From assembly GCF_000003605.2 (NCBI RefSeq), contig NW_003152253.1:295774-359773 (forward strand): a stretch of DNA of 64,000 nt, read 5' to 3'. Below the pieces are notes generated by a model. That model saw nothing but the letters and a program-made list of their open reading frames with translations. It was not told the origin of the DNA and did no database searches. Shown in pieces: positions 38,501 through 44,404 of the stretch (its first letter is position 1; each line of letters starts with the position of its first letter). The stretch comes from Saccoglossus kowalevskii (Eukaryota > Hemichordata > Enteropneusta > Harrimaniidae). The translations under genes and the position numbers were made by a program.

Positions 38501-41500
38501 TGACCAATAGCATCACACGCACTGGGAATGCGCAAACTCGCCATAAAAAAACAATCAGAACTTTCAACAGCCCATTCATTTGTCATTCAAATATATTTTG
38601 ATAATGTATTTTTGTCTTCCGGTGGGATCATCCCACAATTCGCTTGGGTTGCATACCTTTTCTCTCTCACACATCCTCGACACAATACAATGTAGGAATC
38701 GTAAATTTATGTTATTTACGGACTTGTTGCATTTACATAGGAACATGCAACGGTGTTTCATGTCTTGATAAAACATGTTTACCCAAGACTACAAAATGTG
38801 ATGGCATAACCGATTGCGTTTACTGTGAGAAAGAAACAGCTCCCGACGAAAATTATTGCGGTAGGTATACTTGCTGATTTCATGTAATATCCATAGTTTA
38901 TTTAACATATTTGAGTCATATAAATGTCAGCTTTGGACGTGTAAACATTTAAAACACTGTAACGTTTTCCATAAGTAACTGTAATCGCTGATCTAATCTA
39001 ATCTAATCTGATCTACTGTGGTGCAATATGATATAATAATCGAACCTAACCAATTCAATATAATTCAATCCATTCCGATCTAATTCAGTTTGATCTCATT
39101 CAATTAGACCTTGCATCTAAAGATTGTCGATTTGGGGAGATTCGTTGTAAAAATGGAGCATGCGTAGACGAAAGTGTGATGTGTATTTATGACCGTGACG
39201 ACAACAATTACCACGTTGGATGCCGAGACGTTACACATTTGGAAAATTGTAGTAGGTTAACGTAGCAGTCATGAATTTATGTAAATGATTGTCTGTGACG
39301 TCATATATGTGGCTTGCGTTTATCTATTCAGTATTTGCAAGCAAGCGTGCGTTACACGTTGTTTAGAGCAGCTTTTTTTGGTGGTTACTATCCTGTGGTG
39401 TGGTGAGGTGCTCATAAGTGCAAGGCGTGGTCGTGTGTTGGAATCCAGTGTTGCGTTTTGTACCATGCCAGCCATTTTTGTTTTGTTTTATTTGTATTTG
39501 GCTTGATGTGAATAGATATATATGTAGATTAAATTATATATAAACAAAGACTTTCCGTTTAAGACATTGTCAAATTCTTTCGTTTTTTTTGGAGGAAATA
39601 CCCTCGAAAAAAGTCAGAAAATTATATTAAGAATAATTTATAACGGAATGTATATCTTATTCATCCATATATAATTTCATAATTACTGATTACACGAAAA
39701 TATTACAGACAAAAAGTATATTTTGCTATATTCTCTATATGTCTTGAATTATGACTGAAAGAAGCTGAATGAAATTACAAACTAGTAGTGTGTGTGTTCA
39801 ACAACTCATGTACGTATGAACAACAACTTCAATAAATATAATTTTGCTTGGTAAAAATAAAAACGAAGGAATTTTATGTCGAAAACGGAAAGTCTTTATT
39901 GCAGTGTGAAATGTCATACAGTAAACGTCGTTGATGCGTGTGTTAACTATGTATAATCCACTTTGATTTTTGTGGACGTCCATGAACTATAAAACGGTAT
40001 TTTGATCAAAATTATACGATGAGTTACTTGTGAATATTTGGGTTACAGCTATTCAATTGTTAACATCGCCGCTGTTTTGCAATATTTTCGGTGGTTTTGT
40101 GGCTGTTTCTTCTCGGGATAAACAGGGAAGAGTTAACAACTCGTCACTTTACCGTTTTTCATCCAACTTAAAATAGCATTAACATACATTGTTATTGTTT
40201 TAACATCGCATATTTTTTTGTATACAACAGAGAATTTCACTTGCCCGGAGTATATGTACAAATGCCCCGAAAGTTACTGCATTCCTCTACACAGAAAGTG
40301 TGACGGTGTTACCGACTGTTCTACACTGAACGAAGAAATAGATTGCGGTGCGTACAATGTCAAGTAAATTAATAAATATAAGAAAGTAGTTCGTATTTCG
40401 TACAGTAATATGACATTGTGGTTCGGGTTTTCATTTAAAAATATATAGCTATGATTGTCGGGATGTATTATTCTGAAATACAATGCCAACAGTAAATTCA
40501 CCAACCCGAAAGTGAGTCCCATATTTTTCTAATAGATTTTAATGTGTGTCATATTTTAGAAACTCATTCATGCGTGGCTGGTACTTACAAATGTAAACAT
40601 CAGGATATCTGTGTATCGCCTGACTATATCTGTGATGGTATACCCCAGTGTGCTGATTTTGGCGATGAGCTTTACTGTGGTGAGTTATATATATCGAATA
40701 CGTATATGGACTAGTTTACAAATTAGTGATAGCATGTAGTTGGAATATTGTCAATTTCACTATTTAAGTTGTACGTATTACCCAGGGTACGTCAGTGTAA
40801 AACGTTGAAATGGTACACGATTCATTTGCCAAACAATGACGGTTAACATGTTTTGTATAAACTGTAGTGGTTTACTAATCTGCATACAAATTGATTAACG
40901 GGAATGCTTGTTTAAAGGATGTTTTGATACGGAAGTAAATATTAACACAAGGAATTGATTATCTTGCAGAATTCACATGTCCCATGCACTGCCAATGTCA
41001 AGGTCATGATGTTAATTGTTTTAATGTGTCTACGTTTTCATTTTTCGATCTTCACAAAGATACAAGAAGTTTGTAAGTATACAGTATTCTTAGCATGTGT
41101 TTATTTTGTGATTCAGCTTTATTAGTAGTATATTGTGACGACACACACCGCGTGTGAAAAAATCTGTCAATTGCATATTTAAATGATACTCTCATTAAGC
41201 TTCGCTGTCATAACAGGAATGCAAGCAGTGTCATGAAAGCAGAAAACTCGAATTTGAACACAACTCTTGGACTGTGGTCGTACATTGGTAAATTGTGAGT
41301 ATGGCACAATGGCAAATAGAAATTGAGTCTCGATCGTTTTTTTTCGAACACATATGTTATTTTTCCACTAATATTACGAACTAATATTTTTTCTTCTTTT
41401 CGTCACACTCATATCTGTTCCCAGAGACCTATCGTTCAACGGCATTGAGAGAGTGGGAGATAGTACATTCATCGGATTACACAATCTGTTATTACTGTGA

Positions 41501-43794
41501 GTACGTGTATACAAGTAAACAATGAGAGTAACTTGGAAGTTAGTCAAATACACGAAACTTAACCTTGCGCTGTAAATGAAAATTAGATGACATAAAAGAA
41601 GTGTTATGTAGAGACGTTGGAGAAATTTGTTTTTCTACTCAAGACTTCCATATTTTGTTTTTCTCTTACACGCCACTTTTATATTTGTTGTGAAATGTTA
41701 AATACATGAGTTCTTTTCAAAGCAATATTTTTTTAACAATTTTCTCATGGCTCGAAACGGTATTCATTGTAAGGTTGTAGATATAAGTTAAAGCGAGATG
41801 AAACCAAGTTCTACTTTATTTATTTATGTCATTTGCTCATCAATTTACCTATTTTAGAATGCATTTACAGATGAATTGCATTGTATACTTACACATCTCC
41901 TTATATTGTCTTATTTTCATAGGTACCTAAATAATAACAGAATAAATGAACTAACGAGGTACATGTTCAGTGGACTGAGAAAACTTACAGTCTTGTGAGT
42001 GAATAAGTCTATTATGCAATCAATAACAATCATATTTCATACAAAAAAATTGCTGATGTTAGACAGTCAACTAGTCTAGATTGTGTATGGCGCCCTCAGT
42101 GATATTTGTTTGAAAAGTAGCAAGCCACGGAGGCAACATGATAGCAGAACGATTTGTAGTATTGAAGAACATCATTACTTGTAGCACAGTTTCGCATTCT
42201 CTGATTTAGCTAGCATACGCGCGATGACAATTGGGCGTGGATCAACATTTATTTAAATCTAGTTACATGGAATAGGAAAGTTTATGGACATATTTTGTTA
42301 TATCTAATTCAGTTCAACTTTTGGTTTCCAGAAATGAAATCTACGTTATTTTTGAAAACATACGAAAAGTTTGTTCATCAAATACACACAAAATTATATA
42401 ATATATAGTTTATCTGTGCGTATTTTTCTAATATGTCGCACAATGTACAAAAACAAGTCCGACCGCCCTATTACAGTGATGCATCTCAAAAATGGGGACA
42501 CTAACTTCCTGATCTTACATAGTTTCCAGAAATTATTACTGTTAATCATAGTTTTTCATCTCCAGAGATATACAGTGGAACCGAATACTAATATTAACTG
42601 ACAATGTATTCATACAAACACCGTCACTTCAAGAGTTGTAAGTTTGTTTTCTTCACACTACACGAAATATGCCACCATTATAACTAAAGCCCATCGCCCA
42701 CAACTGATGTTATTCTGACGTTTGTTTTCAAGTATGTGCTCTGCTGCATTGCGATTTCCAGTGTACCCACAATTGAAAAATGTGAGCCTGAAGCAAGTAT
42801 GTTCTCGTCCTGTGCCGACATGTTAGTAAATCAGGGTGTCCGGACAGCAACGTGGATAGTCGGAATGACTGCAGTTTCGTTGAATGCTTATGTCATTATT
42901 TGGAGATTCCGTAACATTCGTAAGAAGGGAAGCACGTTGATGGTTACGGGGGACTCATTTCTGATATTAGCACTGGCAATTGCTGATGTGTTCCTCGGCG
43001 GTTATGTCTGCTCACTTGCCGCCTTTGATGCGTACTTTGGCGATTCTTATATCCTCCAAGATTTAGTCTGGCGCCGAAGCACTTCTTGTAAATTTCTAGG
43101 GATTCTGGCGACCCTGTCCTCGCAGTCCTCGTTACACATTCTTACTATTATGACTGTTTCCAGGTGCATTGTGCTGGCTTTTCCGTATCGTCGTCTGCAG
43201 CTAACACGGCGACTAGCGTGCATCCTGGGAATCTCCATCGCGGTGTTAAATCTACTTATTGCTGCAGTGCCTGTTATTGACCAAAGACACTTCGGGGATC
43301 TGTTTTACGGTCAAAGTAGCATGTGCCAGCCGCAACATCTGCGTCATGATCGCGTACCCGGCTGGCAATATTCCGTTACGTTTGGCGTGCTTGTGAATAC
43401 TGTGTGCGCTTTGATGGTGACGGTGTGTTACATTATAATAGTGACAGCAAAGAAGAAGAGCAGCAGTGCCGTGTTCAATTCTCGTAAACAGGAGAGTAGC
43501 AAGATGATGGCTAAAACTAGTCTTATAGTGTTGACGACTGTCATCTGCTGGATTCCTGTAGCTATTACGAGCTTTGTGAGTTTAACTGACGTTCCGATTA
43601 AAGGTCTGCTGTACACGTGGATGGGCGTGGTTGTCTTGCCTATGAGCTCCATCGCCAACCCTTTCTTGTTTTCCTTATCTTCACGAGAGTTCATAATACT
43701 GGATCGAGATAATTTTTATTCAACATATAAAGATAAACAAAGAAAACGCCACGTGGGTAAGTTTTTTAAGGGTTATGCATTAAGTGATTGGTAA
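23507..43794 (+). CDS. Giant mosaic GPCR (LGR/GRL101-like) with trefoil, kringle, CUB, lectin, LDLa and LRR ectodomain
   Basis: About 27 coding exons sum to 5502 bases, 1833 sense-length codons, in one frame. Order by residue: signal peptide 1-21, P-type trefoil 22-66, galactose-binding-like domain 66-277, kringle 278-355, EGF 356-396, Link/lectin-like 397-489, F5/8-type C 490-671, PAN/apple 672-769, CUB 770-911, C-type lectin 912-1074, linkers 1075-1112, six LDLa 1113-1357, LRR cap and repeats 1358-1489, seven helices 1490-1833. LDLa plus LRR plus 7TM is the plan of relaxin receptors and Lymnaea GRL101. The modules in front of them are far beyond that plan. Codon 858, in the CUB domain, is TAG in this assembly, so the copy may be broken, polymorphic or exon-skipped. 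A split into two genes is possible, but no stop, signal peptide or promoter is seen between lectin and LDLa exons. Confidence 0.8.
23882..24085 (+). repeat. Diverged direct repeat F, second copy
   Basis: It matches 22438-22635 in block order (GCATATCAATGCAAA, CACTCAATCGAAAACAA, CAACAGATGG, GCCAGCACTTTGTCACACC, GTACACGATT, GAAGGTAAGCAAAA). It is in the first intron of the mosaic GPCR. Confidence 0.6.
25417..25551 (+). CDS. GPCR exon 2: P-type trefoil domain
   Basis: After TTACAG the frame gives six cysteines in the trefoil spacing, with CKQKNCCWDEDGQFCYHK carrying the hallmark CC pair and the C-terminal W/F-C-Y. Phase 1 at both ends (135 bases). Trefoil modules bind mucin glycans or act in secreted enzymes. 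Here it is the outermost module of the receptor. Confidence 0.82.
25596..25691 (+). mobile_element. Short dispersed element family C, copy 2 (truncated)
   Basis: It holds the TTTCCTAATATG, AGGATGAAAATACC and GGCGTTACGGTGACATATGT blocks of family C only. It lies 45 bases after the trefoil exon, inside the GPCR intron. Confidence 0.75.
26596..26962. mobile_element. MITE family A, copy 2 (inverted)
   Basis: It matches the 39.5 kb copy in reverse orientation (AGTTGTTGAACACAC, AGCTTCTTGCAGTCATAATT, CGGTAATTATGAAAATTATA). The left end GGACTTTCCGTTTTTGACAT is intact. The right end stops at ACGAAAGGATTTCACAATGT, lacking the outer bases. It is 115 bases upstream of a GPCR exon. Confidence 0.75.
27077..27421 (+). 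CDS. GPCR exon 3: galactose-binding-like domain, first half
   Basis: The exon opens IYNIALN, the start seen in fucolectin and F5/8C-type domains, then LNDG, YSAD and EIWFGKMVFIDSVRLLTRRED, which resembles the W-x-V-D-L-G-x-x-x-x-I-x-x-V segment of these domains. Phase 1 at both ends, CCCTTAG acceptor, GTAAGT donor. The domain probably binds fucosylated or galactosylated glycans. The binding residues cannot be confirmed by eye. Confidence 0.75.
27679..27966 (+). CDS. GPCR exon 4: galactose-binding-like domain, second half
   Basis: It continues from the previous exon in phase 1 and ends CFDVHIYEVEAY, the final beta strand typical of F5/8C and fucolectin folds (xLxEVEVY). An internal FFCQLPSYPGVVYTGGLNI segment fits the penultimate strand. 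GTTAGT donor. Confidence 0.75.
28073..28204. mobile_element. MITE family B, best copy (about 132 bases)
   Basis: It starts AAAGCGCGGTGGTCGTCGCG and ends CGCGACGACCACCGCCCTTT then AA, a near-perfect inverted repeat of about 20 bases. The core AACAATGTATTTTACACGCG is shared with copies at 0.2, 50.2 and 57.4 kb. It is non-coding and sits in the intron before the kringle exon. Confidence 0.8.
28316..28549 (+). CDS. GPCR exon 5: kringle domain
   Basis: One exon, phase 1 at both ends, with ECYWDEYGVDYRGNVT, then DCFDW, GLTQNYCRY, GEVVC and VPCYV. This is the kringle order C-Y-x-G-x-x-Y-R-G, C-x-x-W, N-x-C-R-N, W/V-C, C. At least six cysteines in kringle spacing are present. Kringles mediate protein or lysine binding in plasminogen-type proteins and in ROR receptors. 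The domain call rests on the motif order, and the classical W-C before the fifth cysteine is V-C here. Confidence 0.82.
29123..29430 (-). pseudogene. Antisense coding-like relic in a GPCR intron
   Basis: On the - strand the frame reads ELELQWLRVPCKIFDKQVQV, continues with YSCSYDHHGPVISDRTLYQL and stops at 29123. Further coding-like sequence upstream on the same strand (FRPKQSKCLEELELQW) is interrupted. It has a protein-like composition but no family that I recognise. It is probably the tail of a transposon or retrocopy gene inserted in the intron between the kringle and EGF exons. Confidence 0.35.
29948..30070 (+). CDS. GPCR exon 6: EGF-like domain
   Basis: CERNPCHNNGICVP then YTCVC and GFTGERCEA gives the six-cysteine EGF pattern with the C-x-x-G-(F/Y)-x-G-x-x-C ending. 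Phase 1 at both ends, TTTACAG acceptor. Confidence 0.9.
30305..30583 (+). CDS. GPCR exon 7: Link / C-type-lectin-like domain
   Basis: It opens VVGFNVPGRFSYKEAKHVCQ then HNAHLASYEDVRMAQ, the Link signature (GRY-x-L-x-x-x-EAK-x-x-C-x-x-x-x-A-x-L-A-T-x-x-Q-L). It ends NRVGAMCAR, like the closing strand. Only the first and last of the usual four cysteines are seen. Phase 1 at both ends. Link domains bind hyaluronan in vertebrates. Ligand binding here cannot be judged. Confidence 0.7.
30701..30807 (+). CDS. GPCR exon 8: F5/8-type C (discoidin) domain, part 1
   Basis: CPAQYFPLGVMDGRILGYQM then SSSDF is the classic start of a discoidin domain (C-x-x-P-L-G-M-x-x-x-x-I-x-x-x-x-I-x-A-S-S). Enters in phase 1, leaves in phase 0. 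Confidence 0.85.
31627..31911 (+). CDS. GPCR exon 9: F5/8-type C domain, part 2
   Basis: Phase 0 at both ends. DVWIGLPEPQPTLRVDLVES corresponds to the W-x-V-D-L-G strand, and SRYFKLLYYDKQLD to the Y-x-V-x-Y-S-x-D-G segment of discoidin domains. Confidence 0.82.
32002..32155 (+). CDS. GPCR exon 10: F5/8-type C domain, part 3
   Basis: PPILSSVITIVALQWVPFFP then VELYGLF matches the closing strands (P-I-x-A-R-x-I-R-I-x-P and R-x-E-L-x-G) of a discoidin domain. Exits in phase 1 at a GTGAGT donor. The three parts total 546 bases, an intact 182-residue module. Confidence 0.82.
32548..32841 (+). CDS. GPCR exon 11: PAN/apple-like domain
   Basis: TFDECKYICLKDPFDCKIMM then SVCIIG has the four-cysteine core of PAN/apple domains (C-x3-C-x6-C...C). 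WDYHIQL follows at the end. Phase 1 at both ends; the donor GTTAAG is chosen because reading on meets TAA at once. Confidence 0.68.
33793..34218 (+). CDS. GPCR exon 12: CUB domain with an in-frame TAG
   Basis: The exon reads VGIFSTLDYPNPYRGASQCS, then LKFFEFDVD and CNNDFVEVYSG. After TAG at 34056-34058 it continues in the same frame with SGIFSEFNEMFIIFTSDPFD and GFLAYYF. Both halves fit one CUB domain. The stop stands where CUB domains have Phe or Tyr in G-R-(F/Y)-C, so a single change from a Tyr codon explains it. The exon is 426 bases, phase 1 at both ends, so skipping it would keep the frame. A short hidden intron around the TAG is unlikely because the flanking residues align without a gap. 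Confidence 0.85.
34723..34923 (+). CDS. GPCR exon 13: C-type lectin domain, part 1
   Basis: CQLGWYIYHTSCYRLFHTTY then SWNDALTMCEDHDASLASV is the standard opening of a C-type lectin domain (C-x-x-G-W, C-Y, W-x-x-A-x-x-x-C-x-x-x-x-A-x-L-A-S-V). Phase 1 to phase 1, breaking at WIYIG. Confidence 0.9.
35179..35260 (+). CDS. GPCR exon 14: C-type lectin domain, part 2
   Basis: GLSDTHHAGTHEWADGNPLS then FTDWDLE matches the W-I-G-L-x-D-x-x-x-x-x-x-W-x-D-G-x-P-x-x-x-x-x-W core. The calcium-binding E/Q-P-N tripeptide does not appear here, so calcium-dependent sugar binding is uncertain. Leaves in phase 2 at a GTAAAT donor. Confidence 0.85.
36027..36232 (+). CDS. GPCR exon 15: C-type lectin domain, part 3
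   Basis: LQWVGVIKHPNQLNECITSI, then RCVAIFTSN, SSHWHDVTCVSN and LFICEKKL close the lectin fold (C-V, H-W-H-D-V-x-C, F-I-C-E). The start at 36027 is chosen only because it is the one AG nearby giving the phase 2 entry the previous exon needs. Its pyrimidine tract is poor, so the true 5' boundary could differ by some tens of bases. Confidence 0.75.
36352..36390 (+). CDS. GPCR exon 16: 13-residue linker exon
   Basis: ATATTTCAG acceptor and GTAAGA donor bound DVEETTEALHMVK in phase 1 at both ends. It is acidic and without cysteine, a probable spacer between the lectin and the next modules. Confidence 0.55.
36847..36921 (+). CDS. GPCR exon 17: short two-cysteine exon
   Basis: TAATTAG acceptor and GTGAGA donor bound 25 residues, GNGTCPSHLYKDETGVCLHH then SDVYAG, phase 1 at both ends. 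It may be the N-terminal edge of another lectin-like module whose remainder is lost, or a linker. The acceptor is weak. Confidence 0.4.
37482..37583 (+). CDS. GPCR exon 18: LDL-receptor class A module 1
   Basis: CDGFVCENKQCIPFSLYC then DCDDASDELHC gives six cysteines and the D-C-x-D-x-S-D-E calcium site. Phase 1 at both ends, TGTTGCAG acceptor, GTATGT donor. Confidence 0.93.
37607..37784. mobile_element. Short dispersed element family C, rearranged end fragment
   Basis: It contains the family C end sequence twice in opposite directions: TGAGGTTATTACGAGGATAC with AAGTATGCACGAAGAC, then GTGCATACTTTGAGGTATTT. It then continues with CCTTTCCTTCCAAGAATACA and CATGGGAATACC as in the 48.8 kb copy. 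It starts 24 bases after the first LDLa exon. Confidence 0.65.
37975..38106 (+). CDS. GPCR exon 19: LDL-receptor class A module 2
   Basis: FLCQNGQCVDFRKHCDMRKD then CFDGSDEINC, with the full calcium-binding DC-x-DGSDE motif. Phase 1 at both ends. The best-preserved LDLa of the set. Confidence 0.93.
38741..38860 (+). CDS. GPCR exon 20: LDL-receptor class A module 3 (diverged)
   Basis: VSCLDKTCLPKTTKCDGITD then CVYCEKETAPDENYC. Six core cysteines are present, with an extra one inside the calcium loop, where the usual D-x-S-D-E is widened to EKETAPDE. Phase 1 at both ends. Confidence 0.85.
39108..39251 (+). CDS. GPCR exon 21: LDL-receptor class A module 4 (degenerate)
   Basis: CRFGEIRCKNGACVDESVMC then YDRDDNNYHVGCRDVTHLEN and a final Cys. 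The cysteine order is kept, but the acidic calcium motif is replaced and the fourth-to-fifth spacing is long. Phase 1 at both ends. Confidence 0.8.
39545..39901. mobile_element. MITE family A, copy 3 (both ends present)
   Basis: Left end AAAGACTTTCCGTTTAAGAC and right end GTCGAAAACGGAAAGTCTTT are reverse complements, continuing inward as TTCTTTCGTTTTT and AAAAACGAAGGAATTTT for about 40 bases in all. About 357 bases with no coding. This copy defines the family, and the copies at 6.8 and 26.6 kb have lost part of their ends. It is in a GPCR intron. Confidence 0.85.
40231..40347 (+). CDS. GPCR exon 22: LDL-receptor class A module 5
   Basis: CPEYMYKCPESYCIPLHRKC then DGVTDCSTLNEEIDC. Six cysteines with a partly kept calcium site (N-E-E in place of S-D-E). 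Enters in phase 1 completing a Lys codon, exits in phase 1 at GTGCGT. Confidence 0.9.
40560..40679 (+). CDS. GPCR exon 23: LDL-receptor class A module 6
   Basis: CVAGTYKCKHQDICVSPDYI then CDGIPQCADFGDELYC, with six cysteines and a C-x-D-x-G-D-E loop. Phase 1 at both ends, GTGAGT donor. It is the module closest to the leucine-rich repeats, as in relaxin receptors. Confidence 0.92.
40970..41072 (+). CDS. GPCR exon 24: LRR N-terminal cap
   Basis: FTCPMHCQCQGHDVNCFNVS is the cysteine-rich cap C-P-x-x-C-x-C-x-x-x-x-V-x-C before LRRs. The exon enters in phase 1 and leaves in phase 2. That switch from module-type phase 1 to repeat-type phase 2 is expected at the start of an LRR array. Confidence 0.88.
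41217..41294 (+). CDS. GPCR exon 25: leucine-rich repeat
   Basis: 78 bases, phase 2 at both ends: NASSVMKAENSNLNTTLGLW then SYIGKL. A loose LRR that joins the cap to the regular repeats. Confidence 0.75.
41425..41496 (+). CDS. GPCR exon 26: leucine-rich repeat
   Basis: 72 bases, exactly one 24-residue repeat, phase 2 at both ends: LDLSFNGIERVGDSTFIGLH then NLLLL, a canonical L-x-L-x-x-N-x-I-x-x-I-x-x-x-x-F-x-G-L. Confidence 0.92.
41923..41994 (+). CDS. GPCR exon 27: leucine-rich repeat
   Basis: 72 bases, phase 2 at both ends: LYLNNNRINELTRYMFSGLR then KLTVL, a canonical repeat. Confidence 0.92.
42566..42637 (+). CDS. GPCR exon 28: last leucine-rich repeat
   Basis: 72 bases, phase 2 at both ends: LDIQWNRILILTDNVFIQTP then SLQEL. 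The 572-base distance to the previous repeat exon is larger than between its neighbours and could hide a lost repeat. Confidence 0.85.
42762..43794 (+). CDS. GPCR exon 29: hinge and seven-transmembrane domain (LGR/GRL101-like)
   Basis: One exon, entered in phase 2 after GATTTCCAG. The hinge CEPEASMFSSCADMLVNQGV with its paired cysteines is the LGR-type entry to helix 1. Helix 2 keeps LAIAD, and helix 6 keeps CWIP. Helix 3 ends TVSRCIVLAFPYR, so the D/E-R-Y/W motif is S-R-C. Helix 7 reads NPFLF in place of NPxxY, as in GRL101-like receptors. Helix 4 shows no Trp. The extracellular Cys of helix 3 (SCKF) and the Cys of loop 2 (MCQP) can form the usual disulphide. The stop is at 43792-43794, but a GTAAGT donor at 43757 would allow a different C-terminal tail. 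Confidence 0.92.
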
Positions 43795-44092
43795 ACAAAA
43801 GTGTATTTTACTTGTATGTGTAAAATTACAATGTTTCGGATGACATTGGCTCATTTAATTGTCAGAAAAATAACTAAACGTCAAAATGCCCTACAATTTT
43901 AAAGGAGGGTTGGTATTTGGACAAGCATCTTCCGAATCGCACGGTTTCGCTAAACCGGCCATTCATAACCGGCCCACGAACCAGTGCGTGATCGTGTTAG
44001 GAAAATCTGTATTTCACTGCAGTTAAATTGAGTCATTTGATTGGGCGCGCCAAGAAGCTGGCGCTACCAATCATCACTGCTGTATCATAAAT
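43795..44092. other. Short spacer after the GPCR
   Basis: Non-coding. It holds the 3' untranslated region if the GPCR ends at 43794. A motif pair, CGGTTTCGCTAAACCGGCC and TAACCGGCCC, gives a short GC-rich patch. No AATAAA was seen. Confidence 0.4.
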
Positions 44093-44125
44093 TTGAAGAT
44101 CCGGGGGTCAACACAGATTAAAACA

Positions 44126-44404
44126 ATGGCGTCGTGTAGGCTCTGCACTGATTCACTCGGAGTCAAGAACAGAAGGTCTATGTTCGTTGACATGTTTCCA
44201 ATTTATGTTATTCCAACGTTGAAAATTGTTTGTGGACAAGTGAATGAAGACTATGGAATGTTTAAATATTTGTGCAGACCGTGTTTTAGTAACCTGACAA
44301 ATCTGGCGAAACAGATAACATGTCCGACTCCGTACGATCCGTTCTTCTTTGCATCTAACACATCATTTTACTTAGAAACAGCACTAAGTTTTTTTCTTTT
44401 GTAG
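44126..44404 (+). CDS. ZAD-like paired CxxC reading frame, possible first exon
   Basis: ATG in a good context (ACAATGG) opens MASCRLCTDSLGVKNRRSMF, then GMFKYLCRPCFSNLTNLAKQ. Two CxxC pairs about 50 residues apart with an LC-x-x-C helix resemble the treble-clef ZAD (zf-AD) domain of zinc-finger proteins and of some transposon-derived genes. After the second pair the frame loses similarity and ends at 44404, so a splice donor is likely before that. Whether it joins the 45.6-47.1 kb exons is unknown. Confidence 0.45.
   Translation: MASCRLCTDSLGVKNRRSMFVDMFPIYVIPTLKIVCGQVNEDYGMFKYLCRPCFSNLTNLAKQITCPTPYDPFFFASNTSFYLETALSFFLL

Noticed and set aside
42332-42403. Candidate leucine-rich repeat exon after TTTGGTTTCCAG (NEIYVIFENIRKV)
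   Set aside because: No donor at the expected distance, and the leucine pattern does not match an LRR.
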